Source: Nissolia schottii
Lineage: Eukaryota > Streptophyta > Magnoliopsida > Fabales > Fabaceae
Direction: 5' to 3'
Length of the DNA stretch: 64,000 bases
NCBI GenBank assembly: GCA_003254905.1
Contig: QANU01020053.1
Coordinates: 1-64,000 of the forward strand
The first letter of the stretch is position 1, and every line of letters starts with the position of its first letter. This document shows positions 12,420 through 31,876 of the stretch, one piece after another. The translations under genes and the position numbers were made by a program. Below the pieces are notes generated by a model. It saw nothing but the letters and a program-made list of their open reading frames with translations, searched no databases and was not told the origin of the DNA.

Positions 12420-13640
12420 TCTCTCTTGCCGGTTGTAATGATAACAACAAATGTTTCTAACTTTATTCAATAAGTTAGTACCGAAAAAATTTATTATTAT
12501 CGAAATGTGTGTAAGTGGAGCAGAAGAGAGAGAATGTGTCCCATATTACACCATTTAATAACGTTTGTAGCTAATAATAATAGTTTGTAACTTCATTCAA
12601 TCAAATTTGTAATAAAAAAGTGCATTTTTGTGGATGCATGCGAGAAGAAAAGAAGAGAGAGAGAGTGAGTGACGTTATCTTAAATAAAGGAGTAATGTTA
12701 GGTGAGCAACTAAATGCTATCAACCATGGTCTACACAGATATCGAGTGCACAAGCTTTTGCATATACATGCACAAATTTTTTCTACACACGTGCACACAT
12801 ATTTTTAAATACAAAACCAAATTAAATTTGATCTGCGGCGCATTAAATAGTAAAAAGTAACTGTCACACTCTTTCTCCATCTCCTCACTCTCACTCTAAA
12901 AGCTTGGACTCACTATCTACCATGCACAAACATTTTAAAGCATATACACAAGTTTTAGAAAATGACGTGCACAAACTTTTCAACAATCAGAAACAAAAAA
13001 AAAGACGAAAACGTAAACGAAAACGAAAGCAAAGAAGAAAACTTTTGTATTCACATTCACAAACTTTTGAACAAGAATACACAAACTTTTCTATACACAT
13101 GCACAAACTTTTGACTAACAAGATATGCACAAACCTTTGAACAAGCATGAACTAACTTTCCTATACACACGCACAAACATTTGAAAAACCAAAAACAATG
13201 AATATGATGGAAACGGAAATGAAAACTCTTGAATTCATAAATAATATGAAACTAAAAAAATGATGGGAGATTGGAGAAGAAGAGAGAAACAATAAAGAAT
13301 AAGAAGAAAGGAGAGTAAACACATGTTAGAGAGAGTGAGTTGTACAAAAGTTGACTGATTTTGGGTTGTATACAAAATATTTCTCTAAATAAAATTTGTA
13401 ACTCATAATAATAGTTTGTAATATTGTTCAATCAAGTTTATAACGAAAAAGTACATTTTATGGGAATGCATGCGAGTTGAGTAGAAGAGAGAAAGTGACT
13501 TTAATTAATAGAAATAACAAAAGTTTCTAACTTTGTTCAATCAAGTTTATAACAAAAAAATATGTTTACGACAAAACATGCAAATGTAACATAACAGTGA
13601 GAGGACAACTTGACGAATGAGTCAATTTCAAATTAAATTT
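12420..13640. repeat. Composite degenerate tandem repeat region
   Basis: About 110-bp related units occur near 12440-12540, 12560-12672, 13388-13498 and 13508-13605. They share TTTGTAACTT..TTCAATCAA.TTTATAAC.AAAAA, GCATGCGAG and a GAAGAGAGA-rich tail. Between them (about 12740-13190) a second word, TGCACAAACTTTTGA, recurs about ten times with drift. The short open frames here are made of this repeat and are not supported as genes. Confidence 0.6.
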
Positions 13641-14233
13641 TATACCCATTGTTGGCTCTGCGTTGCACGTATTTTAGTTGTCAAAATATTAGTGCCACTC
13701 TTTTAAAAAGTACATCAAGCTTCTTCTCTCTAATTGTGATAATAAAACCAAATTCTAAATACCAAATACAGAATCTAATTTAGTACATAATTTGATCATT
13801 AAGTTGTTATCGATGCTTAGTTGGTTCAAATAATTTAATATTTATTTCTTTTAAATAATATCTCAAATTTGAGCCTTGTTGAAAAAAAAAAAAATCAACG
13901 ACTAAAGACCTCTATTCTATAATAGTCCAACGCAGCTCAAACTAAATTTTATGACTCCAACAGTTTTTATTTCGATCAAAAAATATAGTAAACTACTTTC
14001 TGTTTTTGTTAAGAATAAATGTCAAGCCGGTTCTACAATTTTATAAATCAGAAATGCTCCATGTACACNAAAAGAAATCCCCACAACCATCATGAAAATA
14101 ACTTCACTTTGCAAAGAAGCAGAAATCAATAATTGCATAGCACCAAACTTTTCATGCTACACTATACCAACTTCCTAGCTACCACAAATCAATCTGAACC
14201 GTTGAATAATGAATAGTACCAACTAACACTTTG
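13641..14233. other. Upstream region of PFP-beta
   Basis: AT-rich sequence with one unresolved base (n at 14070). It probably contains the PFP-beta promoter. No TATA box or transcription start could be assigned with confidence. Confidence 0.5.
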
Positions 14234-14311
14234 ATGTCGTTGCTCTTCTTAGTACTCAAAGCCTCTTCCTTTGGCGGACACTACAACACAACATTCACTC
14301 GTGTTGTTGTT

Positions 14312-19863
<5,552 letters not shown>

Positions 19864-20351
19864 GAGGATTTCATGAACTTGATTCAATTTATTTAGGTTT
19901 CAATGACAAACATGGTTAGTTGTTAATTGAAAATAGTGCCGTGTATGACTAGTTTTATGAAGAAAAGTGTAATAAGTGGATGTCCCCCCAAATTGACAGC
20001 GTTCTGGTTGCACTGGTGTTAATGTTTTTGAGAGTGTGACTCGTGTATTTCTTTCTTTTGTCAAAGAAAAAAGTTTCAGAATTTCAGTAGCTTAGCTCTT
20101 CATCCATGAAAAACAATCAAAAGAATTGCACTTGCTTTAGTCTATTCAAATAATCGAAATTGCGAATGATTCCTTCACACGATTCAATACTAAAATTGCA
20201 AAGGTGAAAGGAAAATATATCTACTAATCAGAATTTCAAGATATTTTGTAGCTGACCAAACAATTCAACGCCTAGTTTGAGGGATTATATGAAATTCACT
20301 AAAGGAGGATAATTTCAAGTTGACCAGGGCATAGAATCGAGAAAAACACCC
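19864..20351. other. Convergent intergenic space between PFP-beta and the UBX gene
   Basis: The two genes end 488 bp apart, tail to tail. The stretch should hold both 3' UTRs and polyadenylation regions. No element was recognised. Confidence 0.6.
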
Positions 20352-22984
20352 CTACAATTTTTGGATAACAACTGAATTGGCTACACCAGCTTGTTCTATA
20401 GTCTGGTCCAAATCAGTGATTTGTTTGGGAGGGAAACCCATGGTCTGAAGTTGGTAACTCCTAGCTCCGCTGGGCCTTGATGCATCGATGAACGCTCGCA
20501 CATCTCTAATTGTGTGGTGGTGGTTGAAGCGAGAAACCATACGAGTACCATCGGCTAACCTTAGCTGGATTGATGTCACCGGCTGCGACTCATCTACAAC
20601 CAAGCCCATTGCTGGGGCAGGAGCAGCAACAGTGCGAGAAGCACTGGTTGTTTCCACAGGTTCACCAGCTGCTTCACTGCTGGAGCTGCTGCTGCCTAAA
20701 GTTCTTCCAACACCTCGGAAAGGGAGATGGCGTGGTTTCGCCAGTTCCTGTATGTATATTTGCAAAAAAGGAGGAAAGTAAAAAACCCTTATACAGATAG
20801 ATAAAAATCCACAGGCCATGATTGTTGAGAAAAGAAGTAGGGGCATACAGGGTAGTTTTCCTCCCGCCTTACAAGGCTGACATGGACAGCAGTAGCCCTT
20901 GGATCTGCTGGTTCAAGCTCTTTGGGACACTCAGAATTCCTTATGCTCTGTACCGAGGTACAAGTAACGATAAGCATATAATAATTCTAATGGAAAAAGA
21001 GATCAATAACTTCCACAAGTTCCAAGGGGTGAGAATAATAACATGTTTAGATGTTAGAACACAAATATTAAATTTACAAGATAGGATAGAACCCATCGAG
21101 AACCTTTCGAATCAAACTCTATAGCAAGTTACCTCCAGAAATGGTGCATTTTCTGGATCATCCATCCTCCGCAAAGGACCATCATCAACAGAGAACCCGT
21201 TCCTCCAAAAAGTGATTGTGCGTGTAACTACCTCTGCTGGTTGAGGAGCAGATGGCACGGTCTCACCAGAAAGCAATCGTGCAGGGCCAGTAAAGCTCCT
21301 TGACCTTGAAGGATTTTCGGGAGGTGCATCAACAGCTGACTGTCTTGCTTGATCAAAAATGTCATCGACATTGTGACCTGTGGTAGGATCTCGGACAAGC
21401 ATGCCACTGTAATCATGAAAACAACAGTTCAATTTTTATTTTTTTCCAATGGCACACATGTCAAGAACAGCAATATACTCTAAATAATATCAAATGCCAT
21501 TAACAATATAACGCAATTGATCAAGACTATTAAGAATGATAATAAGCTTAGTTAACAGAAATTTACAGAAAGGATGAAAGTTAAGTCATAAATCATGTAA
21601 TCCCAGAGAGCCACTAAAGATTATAATAAACACAAAACAAATAACAGACACAAAACTGGAACACAAACAAAAACGGAGGGAGGTGAAAGAGAAAAAAGGC
21701 GAGACACCAAAAGGAGTTCAAATTTTGGTAACCAAATATGTCCAAGTGACCCAAATCAGAAAAATCGTATAATATATATCATTCACACCAAGAATTACTC
21801 TCCCGGTTTTACGTAATAATGTACTTCGCAAGTTCACATGGTTATGCCCTGGACAACTCTGCACTGCCAGTAAAGTCCCTCACATGGAGATTAGTTCCTC
21901 TTGCTTCCCCACCCCGCAACAAACAAAAAAGTGCAATTAGCATAAGCTCTCTCCCTCATGAGGCTGTTAGCCAAACTATTACTTCACACCCGAGACGCAA
22001 TCTCTGTGTGTGTAGAGTAAAGCTGCCCTCCCCCACGAGATGGAAGCCTCGAGAACTGGGCTGCCATTTATTAAATAACATCAAGTAACATTTAAGCCAC
22101 AAATATCAGCCATATATAAGGTTAGCAATTCCACAATGACAAAGAAACCGGATAGTATAGCACATTGTATATACAGCAAGCAAAAAAGAACTGAAATTAG
22201 AGACTAGCAAAGCAAATCTCTTCTCCAAACAAGATAAATGGCCGTTTATTGGATCCCCATTCTCTCAAAATTTCAATCAAAACACCTCAATTTCTTCCAC
22301 AACCAACAACCATTTAATATTCTCACAAACTAACTAATTTCCATCCAAACAGGTAACTAGCAACAAGACACTGCGTGTAACCTTAGGTTATCAAGATGCA
22401 GCCAAAAAAACATAAATCAAAATCCAATTTTTAATTTTCTTTAGCTAATAAACAAGAGAAACCCTAGAAGAAGAGAAACATCGATTGCGATACCTCTTCT
22501 CACCGCCAGCGTAGTAATCCCGGTGCTGGTCATCATCGTCGTCGTCATCCTCATCGTCATCGTCATCATCTCCCCGGTGCTTGACATCGCGGAGAGTACG
22601 GATTCTTCCCTGGCGGCTGCTCCCGGAGGCCTTGCTACCAGTATCCTTGCCGCGGGCGCGTCGCGATCGGAGCTCGTAGGGAGCCCGTGAGGGGGTCGGC
22701 GACGCGGAGCGGGAGCGCGAGGGGGAGGGGGAGAAGTCAGGGGAGCGAGAGTCGGAGGGAGAATACTGAGAAACGGTAGGGGCGACGACGTCGTCTCGAA
22801 CGATTTCGGCGGCGGTGGCCGCGGCCTCGTTGTCGAGGAAGGTGGCGAGGGCGGCGTCGAGGTCGAAGTTGTGGCTCTCGAGGAAGAAGCGGGCTTCCTG
22901 CTTGGAGGAGGAGGTGATCTCGCAGAAGGAGTCGACGAGGGCGGCGGCGCCGTCGTCGGGATTATTGGGATTCGTAGTTTCCAT
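20352..22984 (-). CDS. PUX5: Plant UBX domain protein (PUX5-like p47/Cdc48 adaptor)
   Basis: Minus-strand exons 22984-22494, 21406-21133, 20947-20849 and 20747-20352 join in frame to 419 aa. A UBA-like domain is at about 13-52 ([20 protein letters not shown]). A Ser/Pro/Arg linker follows, then a striking acidic run of about 14 Asp/Glu near 140-153. The SEP domain is at about 222-288 ([18 protein letters not shown]) and the UBX domain at about 335-419, with the GFPPKQ loop that contacts Cdc48/p97. The domain order and length (Arabidopsis PUX5 is about 420 aa) match the p47-like PUX5 group. Such proteins recruit ubiquitylated cargo to CDC48. The first exon is GC-rich compared with the neighbourhood. 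The start is the only in-frame ATG before the UBA domain. Confidence 0.93.
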
Positions 22985-25186
22985 TTGCGATTGGATCGGT
23001 GTTTTATTTGTTTGTTACGGTTTTGAGTTGCGCGACGAAACTACGTTACTCTCTATGTGACACTGCACCGCCAGGTTATATATAATAAAAAATGAGATTT
23101 ATATCCCTTAAAAATAGATGATGCAAAATAAATAAATTAACATTATCATATTATATTTTTCGTATCTGTTATTATAAAATAAAAAAATAAGTATTATTAT
23201 TTAATATTTATGTTGGTTAGTACATGTATTGTTTAATTTTATTTATTTTGTATTTGGTAATATTTTTTTTATGTGTAATTTTTTTTTGTAATATTTATTT
23301 CTACATTTGTTAAGTGACGTTTTAGTAATTATTTTTGAAGTGTACAATTAATAAATAGTGTGATTGATATATAATATTACTTCTGGTACCGTAGCCGGCA
23401 CTCAAATTACTGTAGGCAATACGACGTCGTAGTGTATTCTTTTATTCTTTTTTTTTTCTTTTTCTTTTTTTGCTTTATTTCCCTTTGCTGGGCTTGTCGC
23501 ACGGGCTCCATCTTCAAACTCCTGCACCCAATAAAACAAGTGATTCTATATAAATATGTCGACTAAGTTTAATAAGGAATTAGCGATAATTAATCACCGT
23601 TAGTAGAATTGGAAGGTAACTTATGGTTTACTCGTGCACTCGACGAGAAAAGATGTAAAGATGATACTTATATTAAAGTCTTTTTAACCCATGCATAAAG
23701 AGACTCTTAACGGAAGCTACTTAAAATATGGCTTGAAGGATTTCGGTCATGCTTATGATCTCTTTAAACCCACGTAGAGATTCTATGCAAGTCTTTCAAG
23801 TTAAGCATGCTTCTAGTCCAGCAGGCTCCAAACGTGGTAGACGCCATCACCCTCCATCAGCATAGTTTTTCATATCACAGCTATCTAATCCCACAAATCA
23901 AGGTCACCATTCCCCATAATCTGAACCAAGGAGTTTGGTTATGGCCACCAAATTGTCCATGATTATGGGTAAAGAGTGTACTTGTAAAAGGAGAAAAAAA
24001 AAAGGGCATAAAAATGAAGTAGTCAACCTATTTTTCTTAAGGAGAAAAGATTGCTGGTCCAATACAAAAAAAGGAATCAATCTCATCTAATCTTAAGTTT
24101 ATTCTAACTTAACAACACAATCCTAAGAATTTACACACTCAAGAACTCAGACCCAATCACACATTCCACTAGAAACCACCATATTTCTAGAGGACATCTT
24201 AGACATCCTAGTGATTTTGCTGATATTAAAAACATATTAGACTCATTCTTGAGAATTATTTTATAGAGGCTATGTTCATTCCTCTAAGCCAATTTATAGG
24301 TGTTTCTTTCATCACCAATAACTCTTGAATCATCTTCTCAAACCTATAAGCTCATAATCTTTACATTTATGTTTGAAACTACTTGCTTAGCACTCTCCGA
24401 TTTGAATCAACAAGAAACTCTTATTTTTTTAAACAAAAACAGAAGTTTTGAAACACTAATTGGTGTTGGTGTTTATATTATCCTTTACTTATCACTTCCT
24501 TACCATGTAATCTTAATCTGAGTCCCTTTAAAGATATAGGGCATTAGGGCTTGTTTATTTGATTTTTTTTAATTTAAAAAATACATAAAAAATAAAATAA
24601 TTAAATATTTTTAAAAAGTAATTAATTTAAGTGCTTTTATAGAAAATTAAAAAAAATTTTAAACAAAACTTTAATAAAACTATAACTTCAACAAACGGAG
24701 TCACAAAATTATAAAAAAAAAAGTTTAAAAACTTATAAAATACATGAGAATGAATATAAATTAATTAAAATAAATCTCTTCTCTTCTCTTACCCTTCAAA
24801 GCCTCCCCTCAAACAGATATTTTTTTTTCGTTTTTGTTATTGAAAATGAAAATGATTTTAATTTATATTTCACTGCATAGGTTTCAAGGACTACAAAACA
24901 AATCAGAAACGGAGCGAATATCACTTTTAACTATTTATTGTTGATAAATTAACCTAAGGCAAGACTGAAAAAAATGCACTCAGACCACGAGAAAAAAAAC
25001 CTAGGCACAATGGGATTACAAATGAGCAATCTAATAAAAGACAACTGAGTTCACATCTTTAAAGATGGAACGGACAAAGAATTTTCCCATGGCTCCAATT
25101 TCCTCAAATATGAACCATGGGTGACTTGATGTCCTTTTTTGCTGCAGCTATGTGACAGGAGCAAGAAAAATCCTGTCATATTTACA
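22985..25186. other. Intergenic region between PUX5-like 5' end and FAM91 3' end
   Basis: It should contain the PUX5-like promoter just above 22984 and, at the far side, the FAM91 3' UTR. A poly-pyrimidine stretch is at 23440-23475. An AT-rich block with TTGTTTATTTGATTTTTT and ACAAACGGAG (about 24540-24705) may be an eroded MITE. No gene is supported. Confidence 0.5.
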
Positions 25187-25371
25187 TTATTTAACGACCA
25201 TCATACATTCAGTATTGACAGCTCCAAGTCTCCAACTGATCTGAATTTCTTGGTTTAGCAAAACTCTGGAACAAATGCCACATGCATTAAGTAATTTGAG
25301 TATAAATTCCATAGAGATGTCACTAACCTGATGAAACACAGAGACACCAACAAAGTTGATGAACAACTTAC

Positions 25372-25495
25372 CTTCAACCTGAGCCCAAGTTTGTGCACAA
25401 TCATCAATCTTGAACCAATGAGTAGCATTAACATTGGCACATGGCTCGCTAGTCGCTAGCATTGCCATTCGTGTGTATTGAAATGGAGTAAACCT
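25372..25495 (-). other. Exon-like segment downstream of the FAM91 stop
   Basis: On the minus strand a pyrimidine-rich acceptor (TTTCTGCTGTCATTATAG) leads into an open segment with RFTPFQYTRMAMLATSEP and WFKIDDCAQTWAQVEG. It ends at a strong donor, AAG followed by GTAAGT. It begins 17 bases after the FAM91 stop codon. It may be part of an alternative FAM91 3' end or an older C-terminal exon. No family match is claimed. Confidence 0.35.
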
Positions 25496-25511
25496 ATAAT
25501 GACAGCAGAAA

Positions 25512-28500
25512 CTATTTGATTGCTGCAGATGCTGAGACAACTGCAGCCTCCATTATTAAGGAAATAGGTTGGCGAGCCTGGAGACAAGCACCTATATCAA
25601 ACGGATGCAACTCGGAACCATCAAAAATAAGATTAACACCAGGAAGGGTTGCTTCTTTACTATCATTTTCTTCTGATTCACTATCAGGTTGAGTTACTTC
25701 TGTAACGGGCCTTGTGGTAGTAGTATCATAAGCAGAAGATAATGGGTATGATCTGCATGCACCATTCAATACTTGGGGTGATTAACAAATCAAAATTATG
25801 AGCCTTAAAAAGAAACAGCCATTTTCTAAGATAACTATAATTTTATCCAAGAAAAATATCATGGACTAATAAAAGTTCAGCAACAAACCTAATATTACTG
25901 CCATCAAAGCACAACACTTCAGTTTGGCAGCGTTGTCGATTGGCAAGTTTTAACCTCTGGTGTCCACTTAATGACCCTGAGATGGGGGAGGAAGGATTCT
26001 TCATTGAATTCCACCTTCCACTAGCATAGGTCCTTAGTTGACCAGAAGAATCCTTAGTTTGCTCTTTCTGGTAAAGTAGCTTTGCAGCTGGACCCGTTGA
26101 TTGGTACTCGGTATTAATGTCACGCAATTTTTTCCTTAGGCTTTGCATTGCATCATGGTGTTCGTCAAATGAGCCAGATTGAAGCAATTCTGACAAAACT
26201 ACCCTTCTACATATATTATTGCACAGCGAAGGACTGAATAGTGGCATCCCGAATTCCACACTCAACGGAACCCATTCATGCTTTTCAGAAGAGAACTGGT
26301 CTGATTCCCTTCCGTTAAATAATCTTAAAAGGCGAACATAACCAACTGTCCACAGTTCCATATTGTTTGCCAAATTAGTCAACATTGAATTCAACTGAGA
26401 ACTTTCCTCTTCAGATAGTCCTAACTCTTTTCCTATGGACGCAACTGACCCATCCGAGTTCTTTAAGGGCAAAGGGATATCCAAAGTAACCACATTTCCT
26501 GATTCACTAAGATCACTCCTATTTAGAGGCAGCACCAGCACAGCTGAAAGTTTAAGAAGCGAATTTAAACAATGCAGGAGTATACTTCCCTTCACTAAAC
26601 TTCCTTCAAGTTTCCTTCCTAACCCTCCTATTGTGGAACCATCCCAAGACCATATAAGGGCTTTCTCGCAACCAGCCAATGGAGCAGGAAGCAAGCTCAG
26701 ACACTGTCCTTTCATCAGAACAACAGCTAGAGGCCCACTAGCTGCAGTTGAGTATAACACCAATTTCATCCAAGGAGTCATGGAAGAATATGTGGGAGGA
26801 CCAAAATGAACTGGACCTGTGGGTTTAGGAAGAATTGATGAATGAGGAAGAGGCACTATAGACACAAGTATATCGTAGTCACGAAGAAACAAACGATTAA
26901 GAGTTGCTGGAGCAAGAGAAGCCAGGCTTTCAGAGCGGAGAATGTCTACACGATATTTCTTTTGTCTCTTTAGCTTTTCTGTTCCAATATCTGATGCTTC
27001 AACTACTAATAGTTTCTCATCGACCTGGATATCTATGTCTGACTTACTAGATTCCCGAATGTGACTACTGTCATCTTCCAAAGTAATAGAATGGGTTCCA
27101 TCACCCATACTACTAGGATCAGGTTCAGCGGAAGCAGAAGCATCGACACGCTTTTCTGAATCAAAAGTTATTGAATCACCATTGTCTATAGCAGCCTCTG
27201 TAACATCAGAGTTTTCTGACTTCTCAGCTAAAGAGATTTCAGCTATCACAGAACTTGACTCTTCATTACTTGAGGTAACCACATTCATCTTATCAAAACC
27301 TTCCTCCTCTCTAGCGTCAGTAGATACTCCACCTGAATGCAGACATTCTAATACACAACGCAGACTAGATGCATGATCTGCAAACTCCTGCAGTTCTCCC
27401 TCAAATATTGTACCCTCTAAAGTACTTAGATCCTTACAAAGATCCCCAATGCTGGCATGACCCAACTTCCCCGCTTCATACAGTGTAACAGCATGAGATT
27501 TCAGGCCTGAAAAGTTCAGCAGGAAGTATGATTTTCGTCAAACATACAAACCAATTTACAGATAGCAAGACAGAAGAAAAAAATAAATGACATGGCCATG
27601 AACTTAGGAATCATGTTTTTTCTCAATAAGCTCCTTTTTTGCAAGCATCAAGACAATAATTGGATTGGAGGGAATGAGCAATAAAAAGCAACTAGCCCAC
27701 TTATGTTCAGCAGTGTAAATTAAAAAGGGAAAAAAGAATCAAACCAACTCACTCAAACTTGTATGCTATTTAGACATATACTATTTATATGATCCCTACA
27801 ACTTGACATTATAAGTAGCACAGGAAATCGGCATTTTCCTTGAGCAGTGCAAACCTAAAAATGGGGGAAAATTAACAAGGAATAGAAACCTCAAAAAAGA
27901 ATTATGTAATTATGGCCTAAAATAATGCTATTAAAGTTACACATCTATCTGGATTTTTCTCATCGGATACTTGCATATCAATTGGAAAATGTTTGAACTT
28001 GGAAGCTAAATGAACATTAATGTACAACTGCTCTAGAAACTACCAAGACTGAAGGACAGAATTCGATTGCAGGAGTTGGAAATATCTAAATGAGATATGA
28101 CTAATAATGATAGCTTACTCATCCACACAATCAATATAAAGCCATAAGAAACTTTAATACGGATTATATCAACTTTTTATGTAATCACAAGTTGACTTTC
28201 AAAAAATACTTAGAAACATAATTCAGGAAATTATAGCAAATGAATTTAAGCTTCTGGAAGGGAGGAATCAAGGTATAAACCTGGTGAAACAGAACCCATC
28301 ATAAGATAGGATGTAATATTAGCATCAACTATGAAAGCAACACGGGTAAAAGCAGAACGAGAGCCATTGTTCCTTGAACCTGAAGAATCCCCTTGATGAA
28401 TGAAATCATTATCATTAAAAATATTCTCGGAACCCTGACTAGCAGCAGAAGCATCTTCATCACTGGCTGCACTTCTAGGAGACCCAGTTATACTTGCCTC

Positions 28501-31500
28501 TTGAAAAAAAGATTCCGGATCAATTACTTTTGTTGCCCATCCCAGTCGACAAGCAAAAGCAGCAGCTGCCTGCAGTTGTGACAAGTCAGCCTGTAGTGTT
28601 GTTGCCAACTCACTAACAGTTGCATGTTCATTTGAAACAACAAAAACTGCATACACCAACCTGAAAGAAAAGGTTCAGCATTAGACTCAAACTATATGGA
28701 AACAAACACCCCAAACAAACTTGAAGGTAACATAAAAAACAACTGTTTTACTCTTCAATAGGATCTTCATAAGACTGCTCCCTGTTGGAAACAAAACCTT
28801 CAAGCCTGGAAACTAAACCACCATAAATATAAATATTATTGAAATCATCTAAAGAAACAGAAACAGTGAAAATAGCGTCTTATATTATATATACACACTT
28901 CCTTCCACTATTTATGTATCCACTTATGTTTTTATAATTAAACCATAATAAAATGGATGTAAAAAGGTTTGAAAAAAAACAAATATAAAGGTAAAATGAT
29001 AGATAAGTAAATTGCTCAAAAGTAAAAACTCCTTCGCATCAATACTGCAAAGCTACGTTAACAATTTTTCAAAAAGCATAAAACATTTTTACTTCCAAAT
29101 TCCAATAAAAATATGCATTTGAAGTATTAACGAAGTAAAAATAATATATATTTAAAATGCTCAGAACCTATTATAAAAGACAGAGAACAAAACATAAACA
29201 AGCAGAAAAGACCTTTAAGCCGATCATCAGGATATACAGGAATATCAAAATATATCAAACCCCGTCTGCGAAGACCCTTTACAACATCAGGGTCAAACAA
29301 GGCAAATGAATTTGCTTCCTCCTTGCAGATTTTGTCTATTGTGGCCATTTCATCTTCAGAGAGTTTCTATAAAAGTAGAAGAAAAGGTGAATACAAACTT
29401 TCATTTTTCATTGCCAAACTAACAACATTCTTCTAAGTAAAATCTCCTCTGCTTTTATAACGGTGAAAGGTACATCCCACCTTAAATTCATCCAACGTAA
29501 AGTTGACAAGACAAACTCCCCACCATGCTTCAATGGGAAAATCCACAGGTTGAGTAGGCAAATGTTCTTTTGCTATTGACTTGTTCAGTTTCCACATTAT
29601 TTTCTGGATACTCCAAAAGAGAAAATGAAGGGTGAGATAAGACTAATAAAAGGTTACAAGCCTGATTTTGAGCATAATGGCATAACCAACACTAGCTAAG
29701 AATTTAATAAAAATTCCAAATCATTATCCAGAGAAAGGGCGGTAAAGTTAATGGACTCAAATTCAAATTTATGAGGATAAAAAATGAATGAGAATAAAAT
29801 AGAAATGCATATACAAATAGATAAGATAGTTCATCATACTTGCTGCAAAGGTACATAATTGCTGACATTAAAGAAATTTTCTTTATCCACAGCTTTTCCT
29901 TCTTTCTCCAAATTCCTTTTTCATTATAATTTTCCACTTCTCTTTCTACTACATTCCTAATTCCCCAGATCTCCTATTCCGTACAAGGGATGTCAAGGAG
30001 ATTATATAATGCTCTGTCTTGCATGGACATAAAACCCGAAGGACAGCTTTTCTATGCCGTATGAACACCACGACAGAAATATATAATGAAGAAGATGGCC
30101 ATTTAGCCATCTTTGGTTCAGACTTCAAGGCCATGTCAGCTATATGATATTTTAGAAGGCAATCTGAGCACTGTGATTGCAACAGGTAACTAGACAAACA
30201 CAGGCATGCATACAATAGCATACTCAATCTAAGTATTAAATATATATCCAGGGAAAGTTATGCAGTACCTTAGATCTGCACTTGTTCATTATATCAATAA
30301 ATTCATTTCTCCCAATTCCTGTAAGTCTTAAAGCATCCGCAGCACTAAAATTTGGGATGCTGTCGTATGGTTGCTCTGCAAAAAGTTAAAAACACGCAGG
30401 AAATTGTAAAAGGCCGGCTTCTATTAAACAAACTTATATTATTTTACATATTGATCTACCTTAAAGCAGACTATCAAACAAGTAAAGGGGAAGGCAACAA
30501 AAGTACAATATGAAATTATTGTCGATAATAAATTATCAATTCCATAGATGATGAATATACGATGATATAATTATGACAAATTAAAATTATGTCAAACCAA
30601 AGGGACACTTTTATCAGACTGTACAGTGTACAATACCACAACTACCTAGAACAAAAAAGACTTAGTGGCTGAAGTAAATGCCAAAAAAGTATCTACCCCT
30701 ATTGGTAAGATTTTTTAAAAATGTTTTCCTCTTGACAATTAATAATCAAGGGGAAAAAACTCTGTATTTCATGCTATATACAGCAAGAATTAAGCACAGA
30801 ATTCATGGAGTTAATTCAGTAGTAATTGCAAAAAGCAAGTAATAAGTTACCGTTTTTCATTACTTCAAAAATCATATCACAGTAATATCTGAAAGGTGAC
30901 ACTCTCATTACACGGCACACATACTCTGCCAGATGATAAGGAAATAGCTGCAAGTGACGACAAACACATTAAATATAGATGTCCTACAGCAAAAGCAAAT
31001 TTGAAAGCGATGCCAAATATGGCATCATACAGGAAATGCTAGCTATATCTGGAGTTCTTAAATACTCGTGTGAAAATGAACTCTTTTCTAACAAAAGAAA
31101 AGATAATATGATTAAATATTTATCAGAAACAAGACCCTAAAATTAAAGAGAAACTATGAACGTCTTTTAGTTGCAACATCATAATTTTGATTTTTTAAGT
31201 CATAATAAAGAAGAAAAAAACTGCAATTTCCTCCCCTAAAAGTCTATCATCAAAGTTTAATTTCTGAAAGCGTAAACAAGAACATATGCATATATAGTTT
31301 TCGTAACAATGAACTTGATAAGTGATAAACAATTGCAGCAGGAGTCAAACAGACAATCTGTACATAACAACATACAGCTAGATTCTTCCGCAAGTATGGC
31401 AACATCTCCTCATAATATTCGCTTTCTTTACAAACTTTACGAGCAAAGCAACTACTCCATTGAAGTCTCTTCTTTATGCAGTGTTGAATTACCCTGCATG

Positions 31501-31876
31501 AATTTTCCATTGCAGGCAACGCAGAAGGAAATATTATAACAATGTATATACTATATACTCGAGAAATTAATAAATCGATATTCTCTAATAGCATCACCCT
31601 CTAAATCAAACGTTATCAAAAACACCAGAAAATCTTGATCTTATTTTAAACTATGCTACCAGTAGTACAGAAAAAGCACAAGTTTTTATTACAGGAGAAG
31701 ATGATTGGAAGGTATAAACCAATTTTTTTCTTGTTGGTGTTTTCTAACCTTCTGTGCCATTCTTCCTTGGAAGGCACAGTGACTTGAAGTCTCCTGGGAA
31801 GATTCTCCCATTGGCATTCGTCCTTGATCGCTCTGTCCACCAGCAGCTCCTCGACTGTCACCTCAGCTCGCCGCAT
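25512..31876 (-). CDS. FAM91 family protein (FAM91A1 homologue)
   Basis: Minus-strand exons 31876-31749, 31493-31376, 30947-30851, 30375-30269, 29603-29481, 29366-29213, 28812-28752, 28660-28281, 27506-25889 and 25752-25512 join in frame to 1008 aa. The N-terminal half shows [57 protein letters not shown] and [20 protein letters not shown]. The C-terminal half shows [40 protein letters not shown] and [20 protein letters not shown]. These are the conserved blocks of FAM91 N and C domains. Human FAM91A1 links TBC1D23 to the WDR11 complex in endosome-to-trans-Golgi vesicle capture; a similar role in plants is inferred. Residues about 430-560 are an acidic, poorly conserved linker. I start at [12 protein letters not shown], where family similarity begins; the frame is open further upstream. 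Confidence 0.9.

Noticed and set aside
23904-24086. 60-codon minus-strand frame with a TE-like look
   Set aside because: It is too short, with no recognisable motif; I could not support a retroelement here.
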